Source: Pseudomonas costantinii
GTDB taxonomy: Bacteria > Pseudomonadota > Gammaproteobacteria > Pseudomonadales > Pseudomonadaceae
Assembly (NCBI RefSeq): GCF_001870435.1
Contig: NZ_MDDR01000041.1
Coordinates: 1-64,000, forward strand
Direction: 5' to 3'
DNA length: 64,000 nt
This document shows, piece by piece, positions 1-8,138 of this stretch (its first letter is position 1; each line of letters starts with the position of its first letter). The position numbers and the translations under genes were made by a program. The notes under the pieces were generated by a model that was not told where the DNA came from, made no database searches, and worked only from the letters and a program-made list of their open reading frames with translations.

Positions 1-1
1 G

Positions 2-172
2 ATCATTAAGACCCGAGGCCACTTCCCGACGGACGAAGCAGCGACAAAGTTGATCTGGCTGGGCTTACGCAATATCACTGCGAACTGGGGCAGCGCAGCT
101 CATGATTGGAAGAATGCGATGAACCAGTTTGCGATCCTGTACGGAGACCGATTTATCAGACCGACCTGGTAA
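2..172 (+). CDS. IS256-family (Mutator-type) transposase, C-terminal fragment
   Basis: This reading frame is open from the window edge to a TAA at 170-172 and encodes the last 56 residues of a transposase. The segments TDEAATKLIWLGLRNIT and KNAMNQFAILYGDRF are characteristic of the extreme C-terminus of IS256/Mutator-like DDE transposases, which cut and paste their element. The catalytic DDE residues lie upstream of the window. Whether the full gene is intact cannot be judged. Nothing suggests a frameshift in the visible part. Confidence 0.85.
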   Translation: MIKTRGHFPTDEAATKLIWLGLRNITANWGSAAHDWKNAMNQFAILYGDRFIRPTW

Positions 173-178
173 AACCAA

Positions 179-198
179 GGCCTGCCTGAAGGCAGGCC
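179..198 (+). terminator. GC hairpin after transposase stop
   Basis: A perfect 8-bp stem (GGCCTGCC/GGCAGGCC) with a TGAA loop begins 6 bases after the transposase stop codon. No T-run follows, so it may be a weak terminator or simply part of the IS end. Confidence 0.45.
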
Positions 199-239
199 GC
201 TACCGGCCCGCACACAAAAAATCTGACACTCTCATACAT

Positions 240-269
240 GGCCGTTACCGTAGCAACGGATATGTACTC
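240..269 (+). repeat. Right half of GAGTACATATCCGTT-type intergenic repeat
   Basis: This 30-bp stretch (GGCCGTTACC..., ending in AACGGATATGTACTC) matches the right end of the complete palindromic repeat at 6951-7114 except for two differences in the middle. The left half is absent, and IS256-family sequence sits directly to the left. The arrangement indicates the IS went into, or next to, a copy of the repeat. Confidence 0.75.
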
Positions 270-352
270 GCTCAGCACATACATTCAATTTTTCCGCCCC
301 AAACCCTCCCAAACTCCCCCCATCGCTCAACGCTCCAGGGGGAATGCGCAAC

Positions 353-943
353 ATGGACCCAACACCCAAAACCAGCCCCGACGAAGTCGTTACCCTGGTT
401 GTCAAACACCTCATCAAACCGGGTCGCGAAGTCGACTATGAAGCCTGGCTACGGCGCATCGTACGTATCGCTGGCGAGCGCCCCGGTCACCTCGGTGTCG
501 ACGTGGTGCGCAGCAAGCAGAACGGCCTGGCGCTGTTCACCTGCGTACTGCGCTACCGCTCCACCGACGCGCTGGAGCTGTGGCTCGACTCCCCCGAACG
601 CAAAGAACTGATCACCGAAGCCACCCCCATGCTCGCCGATGGCGACAACACTGAAATCGGTGCCGTCAACGAGTTCTGGTTCACTCCCCTGGCTGACAGC
701 GCCGCCAAGCCGCCGCGCTGGAAACAGGCGGTGGTGACCCTGTTTGTGATCCTGCCGCTGACCCTGTTGGTTCCGATCATCTGGGGCCCGGTTTTGCGCC
801 TTCACCCGTTTCTGTCCAACTACGTAGTCGCGACGTTTCTGGTGACCGTGACCATTGTGTGGCTGGTGGTCTACCTGCTGATGCCGGCGGCCACCCGCCT
901 GTTCGCTCCCTGGCTTGAAGCCTCTGTAAAGGAAACCCTATGA
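353..943 (+). CDS. Membrane-anchored antibiotic-biosynthesis-monooxygenase (ABM) domain protein
   Basis: The product is 196 aa. The N-terminal ~95 residues form an ABM-like ferredoxin-fold domain (VVKHLIKPGREVDYEAWL ... LELWLDSPER), followed by two hydrophobic segments (roughly residues 128-150 and 160-183), a layout seen in COG3224-type proteins. The ATG at 353 is preferred because AGGGGGA at 337-343 lies 9 bases upstream; an in-frame ATG at 344 would leave only one base after that motif. The stop overlaps the start of the next gene (ATGA at 940), so the two are translationally coupled. The substrate is unknown. Proteins of this fold oxidise or bind small aromatic or polyketide-like compounds. 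Confidence 0.75.
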   Translation: MDPTPKTSPDEVVTLVVKHLIKPGREVDYEAWLRRIVRIAGERPGHLGVDVVRSKQNGLALFTCVLRYRSTDALELWLDSPERKELITEATPMLADGDNTEIGAVNEFWFTPLADSAAKPPRWKQAVVTLFVILPLTLLVPIIWGPVLRLHPFLSNYVVATFLVTVTIVWLVVYLLMPAATRLFAPWLEASVKETL

Positions 944-2778
944 ACGCCGATCTGATTCTGTTCAATGGCCAGTTCCACACCGTGGACCGTGAAAACCCGC
1001 GCGCAACCGCTGTTGCCATCAGCCAGGGACGCTTTGTCGCCGTCGGTACCGACGGCGAGGCCATGGCCCTGCGTGGCAGTGGTACGAAGGTCATCGACCT
1101 CAAGGGTCGCACCGTGATTCCCGGGCTGAACGACTCGCACCTGCACTTGATCCGTGGCGGACTGAACTACAACCTCGAACTGCGCTGGGAAGGCGTGCCG
1201 TCCCTGGCCGATGCGTTGCGCATGCTCAAGGACCAGGCCGATCGTACGCCCACGCCGCAATGGGTACGTGTAGTGGGCGGCTGGAACGAATTCCAGTTCG
1301 CCGAAAAGCGTATGCCCACCTTGGAAGAGTTGAACCAGGCTGCGCCGGATACGCCGGTATTCGTCCTGCACCTTTACGACCGCGCCTTGCTCAACCGTGC
1401 CGCCCTGCGCGTGGCCGGCTACACCAAGGACACGCCGAACCCGCCGGGCGGCGAGATCGTACGCGACAGCAACGGCAACCCTACCGGCATGCTGGTAGCG
1501 CGGCCTAACGCGATGATTCTGTATTCGACCCTGGCCAAGGGCCCGAAACTGCCGCTGGAATATCAGGTCAACTCGACCCGCCAATTCATGCGCGAACTCA
1601 ATCGCCTGGGCCTCACCAGCGCCATCGACGCCGGCGGTGGTTTCCAGAATTATCCCGATGACTATGCGGTGATCGAGCAACTGGCCAAGGACGAACAGTT
1701 GACGGTGCGCATCGCCTACAACCTGTTCACCCAGAAGCCCAAGGAAGAACTCAGCGACTTCAAGAACTGGACCGGCAGCGTGACCCTGCACCAGGGCGAT
1801 GACTACTTGCGCCACAACGGCGCCGGCGAAATGCTGGTGTTCTCGGCGGCGGACTTCGAAGACTTCCTCGAACCACGCCCCGACCTGCCGCTGACCATGG
1901 AGCAGGAGCTGGAACCGGTGGTCCGCCACTTGGTTGAGCAGCGCTGGCCGTTCCGTTTGCATGCCACGTATGACGAATCGATCTCGCGCATGCTCGACGT
2001 GTTCGAGAAGGTCAATCGCGACATCCCGTTCAATGGCCTGCCATGGTTCTTCGACCATGCCGAAACCATTACCCCGAAAAACATTGAGCGCGTACGTGCC
2101 CTCGGCGGCGGTATTGCGATCCAGGACCGCATGGCGTTCCAAGGCGAATATTTTGTTGAGCGTTACGGCGCCAAGGCCGCCGAAGCCACGCCGCCGATCA
2201 AGCGCATGCTTGCTGAAGGCGTGCCAGTCGGGGCGGGCACCGACGCCACGCGGGTGTCGAGCTACAACCCCTGGACCTCGCTGTACTGGATGGTCAGCGG
2301 GCGTACCGTCGGCGGCCTGGAGCTGCACGCCGAAGGCCTGCCGCGCCTGACCGCCTTGGAGTTGTTCACGCATGGCAGTGCCTGGTTCTCGTCCGAGCAG
2401 GGCAAGAAGGGCCAGATCAAGGTCGGCCAACTGGCGGACGTTGCTGCGCTGTCGGCGGACTTTTTCAGCGTCGATGAAGAAGCCATCAAGTGGATCGAGT
2501 CGGTACTGACCGTGGTCGGCGGCAAGGTGGTGTACGGCGCCGGCGACTTCGAAGATTTCGCACCGCCGCGCGTGCCGGTGCTGCCGGACTGGTCGCCAGT
2601 GGTCAAGGTGCCGGGCCATTGGCGCCCAAGCTCGCCCTTGCAGGCTCAAGTACATCAATGCAGCGGTCCGTGCGGCGTGCATTCCCATAGCCATGAAAAA
2701 GCGCGCCTTTCCAGCGTGCCGGTCAGCGACTTCCAGGGCTTCTGGGGTGCGTTTGGCTGTTCGTGCTTTGCTTTCTGA
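940..2778 (+). CDS. YtcJ-like metal-dependent amidohydrolase
   Basis: This 612-aa protein has the amidohydrolase family 3 (YtcJ/N-substituted formamide deformylase-like) layout. It has an N-terminal beta-sandwich start (ADLILFNGQFHTVD), the HxH metal motif in IPGLNDSHLHLIRGG, a later metal histidine in FFDHAETITPKN, and the GAGTDATRVSSYNP motif carrying the catalytic aspartate. Family members hydrolyse C-N bonds in amides, formamides or cyclic ureas. It overlaps the upstream ABM-domain gene by 4 bp and is followed 28 bp later by an isochorismatase-family hydrolase, suggesting stepwise breakdown of one nitrogenous compound. The last ~50 residues form an unusual Cys/His-rich tail (QCSGPCGVHSHSH, and GCSC near the end). 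The substrate cannot be told from sequence. Confidence 0.85.
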   Translation: MNADLILFNGQFHTVDRENPRATAVAISQGRFVAVGTDGEAMALRGSGTKVIDLKGRTVIPGLNDSHLHLIRGGLNYNLELRWEGVPSLADALRMLKDQADRTPTPQWVRVVGGWNEFQFAEKRMPTLEELNQAAPDTPVFVLHLYDRALLNRAALRVAGYTKDTPNPPGGEIVRDSNGNPTGMLVARPNAMILYSTLAKGPKLPLEYQVNSTRQFMRELNRLGLTSAIDAGGGFQNYPDDYAVIEQLAKDEQLTVRIAYNLFTQKPKEELSDFKNWTGSVTLHQGDDYLRHNGAGEMLVFSAADFEDFLEPRPDLPLTMEQELEPVVRHLVEQRWPFRLHATYDESISRMLDVFEKVNRDIPFNGLPWFFDHAETITPKNIERVRALGGGIAIQDRMAFQGEYFVERYGAKAAEATPPIKRMLAEGVPVGAGTDATRVSSYNPWTSLYWMVSGRTVGGLELHAEGLPRLTALELFTHGSAWFSSEQGKKGQIKVGQLADVAALSADFFSVDEEAIKWIESVLTVVGGKVVYGAGDFEDFAPPRVPVLPDWSPVVKVPGHWRPSSPLQAQVHQCSGPCGVHSHSHEKARLSSVPVSDFQGFWGAFGCSCFAF

Positions 2779-2806
2779 TTTCCCACCCCCCGTAAGGAGT
2801 TGAACC

Positions 2807-3424
2807 ATGGCTAGCCCTCGTTTGAACAAAGATGACGCCGTTGTACTGTTGGTCGACCACCAGACTGGTCTGATCTCCCTGGTGCAGGATTTCTCGCCGA
2901 ACGAATTCAAGAACAACGTACTGGCCCTGGCCGATGTGGCGAAATTCTTCAACTTGCCGACCATCCTCACCACCAGCTTTGAAAGCGGCCCCAACGGTCC
3001 GCTGGTGCCCGAGCTCAAGGCGCTGTTCCCGAACGCGCCGTACATCGCCCGTCCTGGCCAGATCAACGCCTGGGACAACGAAGATTTCGTCAAGGCCGTT
3101 AAAGCCACCGGCCGCAAGCAGATCATCATTGCCGGTGTAGTGACGGATGTGTGCGTAGCGTTCCCGACGTTGTGCGCGCTGGAGGAAGGCTTTGAAGTGT
3201 TCGTGGTCACCGATGCATCGGGCACCTTCAACGAAACCGTACAGCAGGCTGCCTGGGCGCGCATGACTGCCGCCGGTGCGCAACTGGTGAACTGGTTCGC
3301 CGTCGCGTGCGAGTTGCAGCGCGACTGGCGCAACGACATGGAAGGCCTGGCCAACCTGCTGTCGCCGCGCATTCCTAACTACCGCAACCTGATGAACAGC
3401 TACTCGGCGTTTACCGCCAAGTAA
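2807..3424 (+). CDS. Isochorismatase-family hydrolase, YcaC-like
   Basis: The 205-aa product has the cysteine-hydrolase fold. An early aspartate lies in VVLLVDHQTGL, and the nucleophile cysteine lies in AGVVTDVCVAFP, the motif typical of YcaC/isochorismatase-like hydrolases. YcaC relatives form ring-shaped oligomers and their physiological substrates are mostly unknown; other family members cleave amides or vinyl ethers. A good Shine-Dalgarno (TAAGGAG) precedes the ATG. It closes the three-gene operon starting at 353 and is followed by a REPIN before the LysR gene. Confidence 0.85.
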   Translation: MASPRLNKDDAVVLLVDHQTGLISLVQDFSPNEFKNNVLALADVAKFFNLPTILTTSFESGPNGPLVPELKALFPNAPYIARPGQINAWDNEDFVKAVKATGRKQIIIAGVVTDVCVAFPTLCALEEGFEVFVVTDASGTFNETVQQAAWARMTAAGAQLVNWFAVACELQRDWRNDMEGLANLLSPRIPNYRNLMNSYSAFTAK

Positions 3425-3449
3425 CTCGCTCTCCTTAACACCGCTGCTC

Positions 3450-3545
3450 AAATGTGGGAGCGGGTTTGCTCGCGAATACGGCGTATCAGTCGATAGATTA
3501 ATTGGCTGCTCCACCGAATTCGCGAGCAAGCCTGCTCCCACATTT
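3450..3545. repeat. REPIN (two inverted REP sequences)
   Basis: Two nearly perfect inverted copies of the Pseudomonas REP core (AAATGTGGGAGC...TTCGCG and its complement) flank a short AT-rich centre. They lie in the spacer between the hydrolase and LysR genes. This is the standard doublet form mobilised by RAYT transposases; no RAYT gene is in the window. Confidence 0.9.
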
Positions 3546-3607
3546 TGTGTTTGTGGTGTGGCCACTGACAGGCTATAAACCAGCCAAATGTCCACCGAGA
3601 AGCGACA

Positions 3608-4495
3608 ATGAACCCCTTCGAAGACATGCGCCTGTTCTGCCAGGTCATGGAATCCGGCAGCTTCACCGCCGCCGCTGAGCAACTGGGCCTGTCCAAGCAA
3701 TTCGTCAGCCGTCGCCTGATCCAGTTGGAAGACCGCCTGGGCGTGCGCCTGCTCAACCGCTCCACCCGCCGCCTGGACGTCACGCCACTCGGCCAGAGTT
3801 ACTACGAATCCGCCTTGCGCCTGCTCAGTGAAGTCGAGCAAGTGGAGCAGGGCATCGCCGGCCAGAACAGCGAGCCGCGCGGTACCATTCGCCTCAGCGC
3901 GCCGCTGTCGTTTGCCATGGCCCACTTGGGCTGCCTGCTGCCGCTGTTCCTGCAACGCCACCCGCAGGTGTCGGTAGAAGTCGACTTGAGTGACCGCCCC
4001 GTCGACTTGATCGGCGAGGGCTATGACTTGGTGCTGCGCATCGGCACCCTCGAAGATTCGACCTTGATTGCCCGGCGTATCGCCAGTGTCCAGCGCGTGT
4101 ACTGCGCCAGCCCCGAGTACCTGGCACTGCACGGCACTCCGTTGAAACCTGAGGATCTGGCCAACCACGACTGCCTGCCTTACGGCCATGGTCGCCAGGT
4201 GCAATGGCGTTTCCAGACCAAGGGTAAGCTGCAGTCGGTGAGTGTCAGCGGGCGCATGCGCGCCAATAACGGTGAGCTGTTGCGGGACACGGCCATCGCC
4301 GGCCTGGGCGTCACGTACTTGCCGACCTTTATCGTCGCCGACGCCCTGAAGGACGGGCGCCTGGTGACGTTACTGGACGACTTCGCCCCCGAAGCCCTGA
4401 CCCTGTCGGCGGTGTACCCCCAGCACCGGCAAAGCTCGCGGCCGGTGCTGGCGCTGGTGGCATTTTTGCGCGAACAACTGGCACACGGTTGTTAA
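3608..4495 (+). CDS. LysR-family transcriptional regulator (CrgA/DsdC-like group)
   Basis: The 295-aa product opens with a winged helix-turn-helix (FCQVMESGSFTAAAEQLGLS, then VSRRLIQLEDRLGVRLLNRS), followed by a substrate-binding domain starting near residue 90. It is transcribed in the same direction as the hydrolase operon upstream and ends 12 bp before the convergent TonB receptor gene. It may control either neighbour. The Shine-Dalgarno before the ATG is weak (GAGAAGCGACA). The effector is unknown. Confidence 0.85.
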   Translation: MNPFEDMRLFCQVMESGSFTAAAEQLGLSKQFVSRRLIQLEDRLGVRLLNRSTRRLDVTPLGQSYYESALRLLSEVEQVEQGIAGQNSEPRGTIRLSAPLSFAMAHLGCLLPLFLQRHPQVSVEVDLSDRPVDLIGEGYDLVLRIGTLEDSTLIARRIASVQRVYCASPEYLALHGTPLKPEDLANHDCLPYGHGRQVQWRFQTKGKLQSVSVSGRMRANNGELLRDTAIAGLGVTYLPTFIVADALKDGRLVTLLDDFAPEALTLSAVYPQHRQSSRPVLALVAFLREQLAHGC

Positions 4496-4507
4496 GCTGC
4501 GTCCCTG

Positions 4508-6628
4508 TCAGAGGTCGTACCGCACCGACAACAACAGGGTGCGTGGGTCGTTGATCGAATAGTAGCGGGCACCGCTGGACGGTACATAGCCCACCGATTG
4601 TGGATAAGCGCGGTCCAGCAGGTTTTTTACCGCCAGGGTGGTGGTCCAGTGGCCGTCGCCACTGATGTAGCGGGTGTTGGCGTTCCAAAAGGTCTGTTGC
4701 GGAATTTGCTGGATGTCGTCGTTCAGCGCGTTGGCGTAGGACTTGGTCTGGAACTGCGCGTCAGTGCCCGCAAGCCAAGTACCCGGTAATCCCGCAGGAA
4801 TGGTGTAGTTGAGGCCGACGCTGGCATTCCAGCGCGGTGAGAACACCAGTTGCTTGCCGTTGGCATTCACCCCCGCACCGCTGGCGTTCTTGAAGTCGTC
4901 GTACTGGCTTTCCAGGTAGCCGATGTTGGCGGTCAGTTGCAGGTCGCGGCTCAGGGCGGTGAGGGTTTCCAGTTCGACACCGTAGGTGTGGGCCTGGCCG
5001 ACGTTGGTGCGCAAGCTCACCCCCAGCGCGGGGTCGTAGGCGTTGGTTTGCAGGTCTTTGTAGTCGTTGTAGAACAGCGCGACATTGGCCCGCAGGCGCT
5101 GGTCAAAGAAGTCACCCTTGAAGCCGGTTTCCCAAGTGGTCACGTCTTCCGGCGAGAACGGCTGCTCTGCTGCGGCGCGGGTCGGGGCGCGGTTGTCATA
5201 ACCCCCCGCCTTGAAACCTTTGGCGACGTAGGCGTACTGATTGAGATGCGGGGTCCAGGCGTATTCGAAGCCGATTTTCGGGCTGGTGGATTGCCAGGAT
5301 TTGCTCGACTCAGCGGCGAAATTGGTGCCGGTGATCTGCCGGTCAGTGGTGATCGCGTAGTTGGTGAACTCGAAATTCTTGTGCTCGCGGGTAAAGCGCA
5401 AGCCGGCGATCAGCGACAGTTGCGAGGTGATCTTGTAAGTGCCCTGGCCATACAGCGCGTAGCTTTCGGTGTTGGTGGTGCTGTACTGGCCCTGGCCAAT
5501 CACACGGTTGCGCGCGATGGAGTAGGTGAGGTTGTCGCGGTCGGCGTCGAACCGTTCGCGGTACAGGTACAGGCCGGTGCTGAAGCTGAAATTGTCGTAG
5601 TCGCCATTGAGCTGGAATTCCTGGGTGGCGTATTTCTGCTTGTAGAGGATCAGGTTGTTCTGGATCAGCGCAGCCTGGCCGGAGTTGTCGTAGTCCACCG
5701 GTTGGTGGAACGCCGACCACGCCGTGACCGATTTGAAATTCAGGTGATCGTCGATAGCGTAGATGGCTCGGAGCACCGAGCTGCCTTGGTCGAGACGGTT
5801 TTTCGGGTTGAGGCTGCTGTAGCTCTTGAACTTGTCGAAATGGCCGTTGGCATCGAACGGCGTGTAGCTGGTGGTGTCGCCTCGGTCGAAGGTGCCGGCC
5901 AGCGTCAACTGTACATCCCACGGCGAATCCTCGGGTTTGTAGCGCAGCTTGCCGCGATAGGACTGGATATCGACGTTGTTCACATCCTTGCCACGGGTCG
6001 GATCGGACACGGTGCCGTCGCGCGTCAGGCGGATCGCCGAAAAACTGCCGAACAGGGCGTTGTCCACCAGCGGGCCGCTGATCAGGAAACGGCCGTTCTG
6101 CGCGTTGTAGTTGCCGGCGCCGAGTTCGACGAAACCACGGGTTTCCTGAGTCGGGTCGCGGGTGATCACACGGATCGCGCCGGCGCTGCTGTTGCGTCCA
6201 TATAACGTGCCTTGGGGGCCGCGCAGGACTTCGACGCGTTCGACGTCATTGAAGTCGAGCATCGAGGAAATGGCCCGTGGGATGTACAGGTCGTCGGCGT
6301 AGACCGCCACGGCCGACTCCTGGATCGGGTCGGTTTCGCCGATGCCACGAATGCCATAGGTCTGGGCACTGTAGGAGATCGACTGGCGGCTGAGGGTCAG
6401 ATTTGGCACCTGGCCTGAAAGGTCGCGCACGCTGCGGATCTGCTTGTCGTCGAGGGTCTTTTCGTCGAACGCGGAAATCGCCAACGGGGTTTTTTGCAGG
6501 TCTTCGCTGCGGTGTTCAGCGGTGACATTGACCACCGGCAGGGCTGCGTCGTCGGCATGAGCGTATACGCCGAACAAGGCGAGGGAGACAGCGAGTGTGA
6601 GGCGATTGGGCGCGAGGCTATGGCTCAT
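4508..6628 (-). CDS. TonB-dependent outer-membrane receptor
   Basis: The product is 706 aa from the ATG at 6628, which begins a clear signal peptide (LTLAVSLALFGVYAHA) after AGGGG on the coding strand. A plug domain follows (LSGQVPNLTLSRQ, VERVEVLRGPQGTLYGRNSS), then the long beta-barrel, ending SVRYDL; the last residue is leucine rather than the usual phenylalanine. Such receptors import large or scarce ligands across the outer membrane using TonB energy. Its plug resembles the FyuA/siderophore and SftP-like group. Its position beside the sulfur island suggests uptake of an organosulfur compound, but that is inference. In-frame codons upstream (to 6670) are not convincing. Confidence 0.88.
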   Translation of the reverse strand: MSHSLAPNRLTLAVSLALFGVYAHADDAALPVVNVTAEHRSEDLQKTPLAISAFDEKTLDDKQIRSVRDLSGQVPNLTLSRQSISYSAQTYGIRGIGETDPIQESAVAVYADDLYIPRAISSMLDFNDVERVEVLRGPQGTLYGRNSSAGAIRVITRDPTQETRGFVELGAGNYNAQNGRFLISGPLVDNALFGSFSAIRLTRDGTVSDPTRGKDVNNVDIQSYRGKLRYKPEDSPWDVQLTLAGTFDRGDTTSYTPFDANGHFDKFKSYSSLNPKNRLDQGSSVLRAIYAIDDHLNFKSVTAWSAFHQPVDYDNSGQAALIQNNLILYKQKYATQEFQLNGDYDNFSFSTGLYLYRERFDADRDNLTYSIARNRVIGQGQYSTTNTESYALYGQGTYKITSQLSLIAGLRFTREHKNFEFTNYAITTDRQITGTNFAAESSKSWQSTSPKIGFEYAWTPHLNQYAYVAKGFKAGGYDNRAPTRAAAEQPFSPEDVTTWETGFKGDFFDQRLRANVALFYNDYKDLQTNAYDPALGVSLRTNVGQAHTYGVELETLTALSRDLQLTANIGYLESQYDDFKNASGAGVNANGKQLVFSPRWNASVGLNYTIPAGLPGTWLAGTDAQFQTKSYANALNDDIQQIPQQTFWNANTRYISGDGHWTTTLAVKNLLDRAYPQSVGYVPSSGARYYSINDPRTLLLSVRYDL

Positions 6629-6839
6629 GGTGAACCCCTGAGAAAGTGGTGGTTTAGGAGAGGCCTCCACCTGGTCAGGGGTCGGTGCTGACGTAACAAT
6701 ATGGATATGAAAGACGTTCGTAAAAGTCCGATTTGTTATAAGTTATATATAAAAATTATGCATTTTATTGGTGCGTAAAATGCGCATTTATAATTATGTT
6801 TTCAGCTCGGCACAAAACAAATGTGGGGGTGGGTTTGCC

Positions 6840-6892
6840 CGCGATAGCGGTGGTTCAGTCAGCATTTCTGTGACTGAACCACCGCTATCGCG
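6840..6892. repeat. Perfect 22-bp inverted repeat hairpin
   Basis: The two 22-base arms, 6840-6861 (beginning CGCGATAGCGGTGG) and 6871-6892, are exact reverse complements separated by 9 bases. It is the central part of a REPIN and could fold as a very stable hairpin on either strand. No T-run follows. Confidence 0.9.
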
Positions 6893-6950
6893 GCATAGGT
6901 ATCTACACATCTTTTTGTGTCTTGGACTCTGTGGTTGTCGCGGGGCCGCT

Positions 6951-7114
6951 GAGTACATATCCGTTTTTTGGGTAACGGCCGCTATTGGTTCCGCTCTTAC
7001 AGCGGGTCACTTTTGGAAAAGAGCCCCAAAAGTAACCAAAAGGGCTTTTCCAAAGTGAGTCGCCGTAAGGGCGAAACCATAAGCGGCCGTTACCACAGCA
7101 ACGGATATGTACTC
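6951..7114. repeat. Complete GAGTACATATCCGTT-bounded intergenic element (164 bp)
   Basis: The element is bounded by GAGTACATATCCGTT and its inverted copy AACGGATATGTACTC. Inside are further inverted pairs (GGTAACGGCCGC/GCGGCCGTTACC; CCGCTCTTACAGCGG; CTTTTGG...CCAAAAG). It belongs to the family of long intergenic repeats known from P. fluorescens genomes. I recall names such as R178/R200 but cannot verify the exact class. It encodes nothing obvious. Partial or minimal relatives occur at 240-269, 18853-18890 and 57039-57075. Confidence 0.8.
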
Positions 7115-7190
7115 AATCTACCTAAAGAAAATGGCCAAGCGCCAAGAGCTGTGTAGATATCTATGGCTATCGCGTGCAAGCCCAACAGCG

Positions 7191-8138
7191 TCAAGCGTTA
7201 GCCAGGTTGGCCAGTTCGAGACCCGAGACGTACCGCTCCAGATTCGCCAAAAATGTATCCGCGATTTCGTGCCGGCTATTGGTGGAAATCGCCGAGGTGT
7301 GGGGCGACAAACGCACCCGCGGATGGGTGTACAGCGGATGCCCATCCGGCAACGGTTCCGGCTCAGTCACGTCGAGCGAGGCCAGGCCGACCAGGCCGTT
7401 GTCCAACGCCTCCAACAGCGCTTCCTGATCCACCAAACCACCGCGCGCGATGTTGATCAGGTGCAGCCCTGGCTTGGCGCTGCCCAGCACGTCACGGTCG
7501 ATGATATGCCGCGTGGCCTCAGTCAAAGGCGCCGCCAGCACCACATGGTCGGCGCGGGCAAACAGATCGTGGATATCGCGCGCGGCGTCCACGCCGGCCA
7601 CGTCAAAGGGCGCCTGGCTTTGGCGTAGCGCGACCACGTTGATGCCCAATGCCTGGGCCTTTTGCGCAAGGCTTCTACCTATTGCGCCAAAGCCGAGAAT
7701 GCCCAGCGTGGTGCCTTTGAGCGGGCGCAGCGCGGTGAAATTCCACTGGGAATCCTTCACCCAGATATCCGGCAGGTGCTTGGACGCAGCGAAGATCGCC
7801 GCCAGCGCGAACTCGGCCAGGTTGTCGGCCGCACTGCCTCGGGAGGTGGTCACCGGTGGGCCGTTGAATAGCCACTGCGGGTAGAAGTCGATGCCTGACG
7901 ACACCAGGTGCACCCACTGCGCCCCATAAGGCCAACCTGGTGGCGGGGTGTCCGGTGCGGTGTAGCCGCGTACGTTGATCGGGCGCAACAGCAGGATATT
8001 CGCCTGGGGTGGCAGATCGCTCGGTACGCCGACGGGTACGCCGATCACTTGGGCCTCGGGATGCAGCGGCGCCAGGCGCTCGCGGATGACCTCGTTGAAA
8101 TCTTCGTCCAGCTGGCTGGCGATAATCACCTGGCTCAT
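7191..8138 (-). CDS. D-2-hydroxyacid dehydrogenase (NAD-dependent)
   Basis: The 315-aa product has the two-domain D-isomer 2-hydroxyacid dehydrogenase layout. The NAD-binding glycine motif LGILGFGAIGRSLA lies near residue 147, INIARGGLVDQEALL carries the catalytic arginine, and a histidine follows in LSPHTSA. These enzymes interconvert 2-keto and D-2-hydroxy acids. The ATG at 8138 overlaps the stop of the upstream gene (ATGA), and AAAGGAAC precedes it, making it the last gene of the sulfur-linked operon. It may handle a carbon skeleton left after desulfurisation; the substrate is not identifiable. Confidence 0.85.
   Translation of the reverse strand: MSQVIIASQLDEDFNEVIRERLAPLHPEAQVIGVPVGVPSDLPPQANILLLRPINVRGYTAPDTPPPGWPYGAQWVHLVSSGIDFYPQWLFNGPPVTTSRGSAADNLAEFALAAIFAASKHLPDIWVKDSQWNFTALRPLKGTTLGILGFGAIGRSLAQKAQALGINVVALRQSQAPFDVAGVDAARDIHDLFARADHVVLAAPLTEATRHIIDRDVLGSAKPGLHLINIARGGLVDQEALLEALDNGLVGLASLDVTEPEPLPDGHPLYTHPRVRLSPHTSAISTNSRHEIADTFLANLERYVSGLELANLANA

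Larger units (their letters stand above)
1..234 (+). mobile_element. Right end of an IS256-family insertion sequence (cut by window edge)
   Basis: The window opens inside an insertion sequence. It holds the last 56 residues of a Mutator/IS256-type transposase, a GC hairpin after its stop, and an end-like sequence AATCTGACACTCTC near 220-234, after which the sequence becomes part of an unrelated intergenic repeat. The left end lies outside the window, so the terminal inverted repeat and target duplication cannot be checked and the exact right boundary (about 230-239) is approximate. The family call rests on the transposase C-terminus. Confidence 0.75.
6821..7183. repeat. Composite repeat: REPIN interrupted by a nested palindromic element
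   Basis: REP sequence starts at 6821 (ATGTGGGGGTGGGTTTGCC). A long hairpin (6840-6892) follows, then terminal-inverted-repeat-like arms ATAGGTATCTACAC (6895-6908) and GTGTAGATATCTAT (7151-7164), and finally the other REP side (GGCTATCGCGTGCAAGCCC, 7165-7183). Between the arms lies the palindrome-bounded element 6951-7114. It ends only 7 bp from the stop of the dehydrogenase gene. Confidence 0.75.
6629..7190. other. 562-bp gene-free region: AT-rich promoter plus nested repeats
   Basis: The region has two parts. About 6690-6800 is strongly AT-rich (ATTTGTTATAAGTTATATA and neighbours) and probably carries the minus-strand promoter of the TonB receptor. From 6821 to 7183 it is filled by a composite of REP, palindromic and inverted-repeat sequences described separately. 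I see no convincing coding sequence in it. Confidence 0.7.

Noticed and set aside
871..3372. 833-aa minus-strand open frame opposite the amidohydrolase operon
   Set aside because: It is the mirror of three well-supported plus-strand genes, shows no family motifs and reads as low-complexity Ala/Arg/His-rich protein; it is a GC-bias artefact.
3450..3545. CRISPR-like array from repeated GTGGGAGC motifs
   Set aside because: The repeats are inverted pairs scattered singly in spacers, with no regular spacing or spacers; they are REP sequences.
6629..7190. Small plus-strand frames around 6768-7156 as genes
   Set aside because: They run through REP and palindromic repeats, lack Shine-Dalgarno sites and change wherever the repeat changes.
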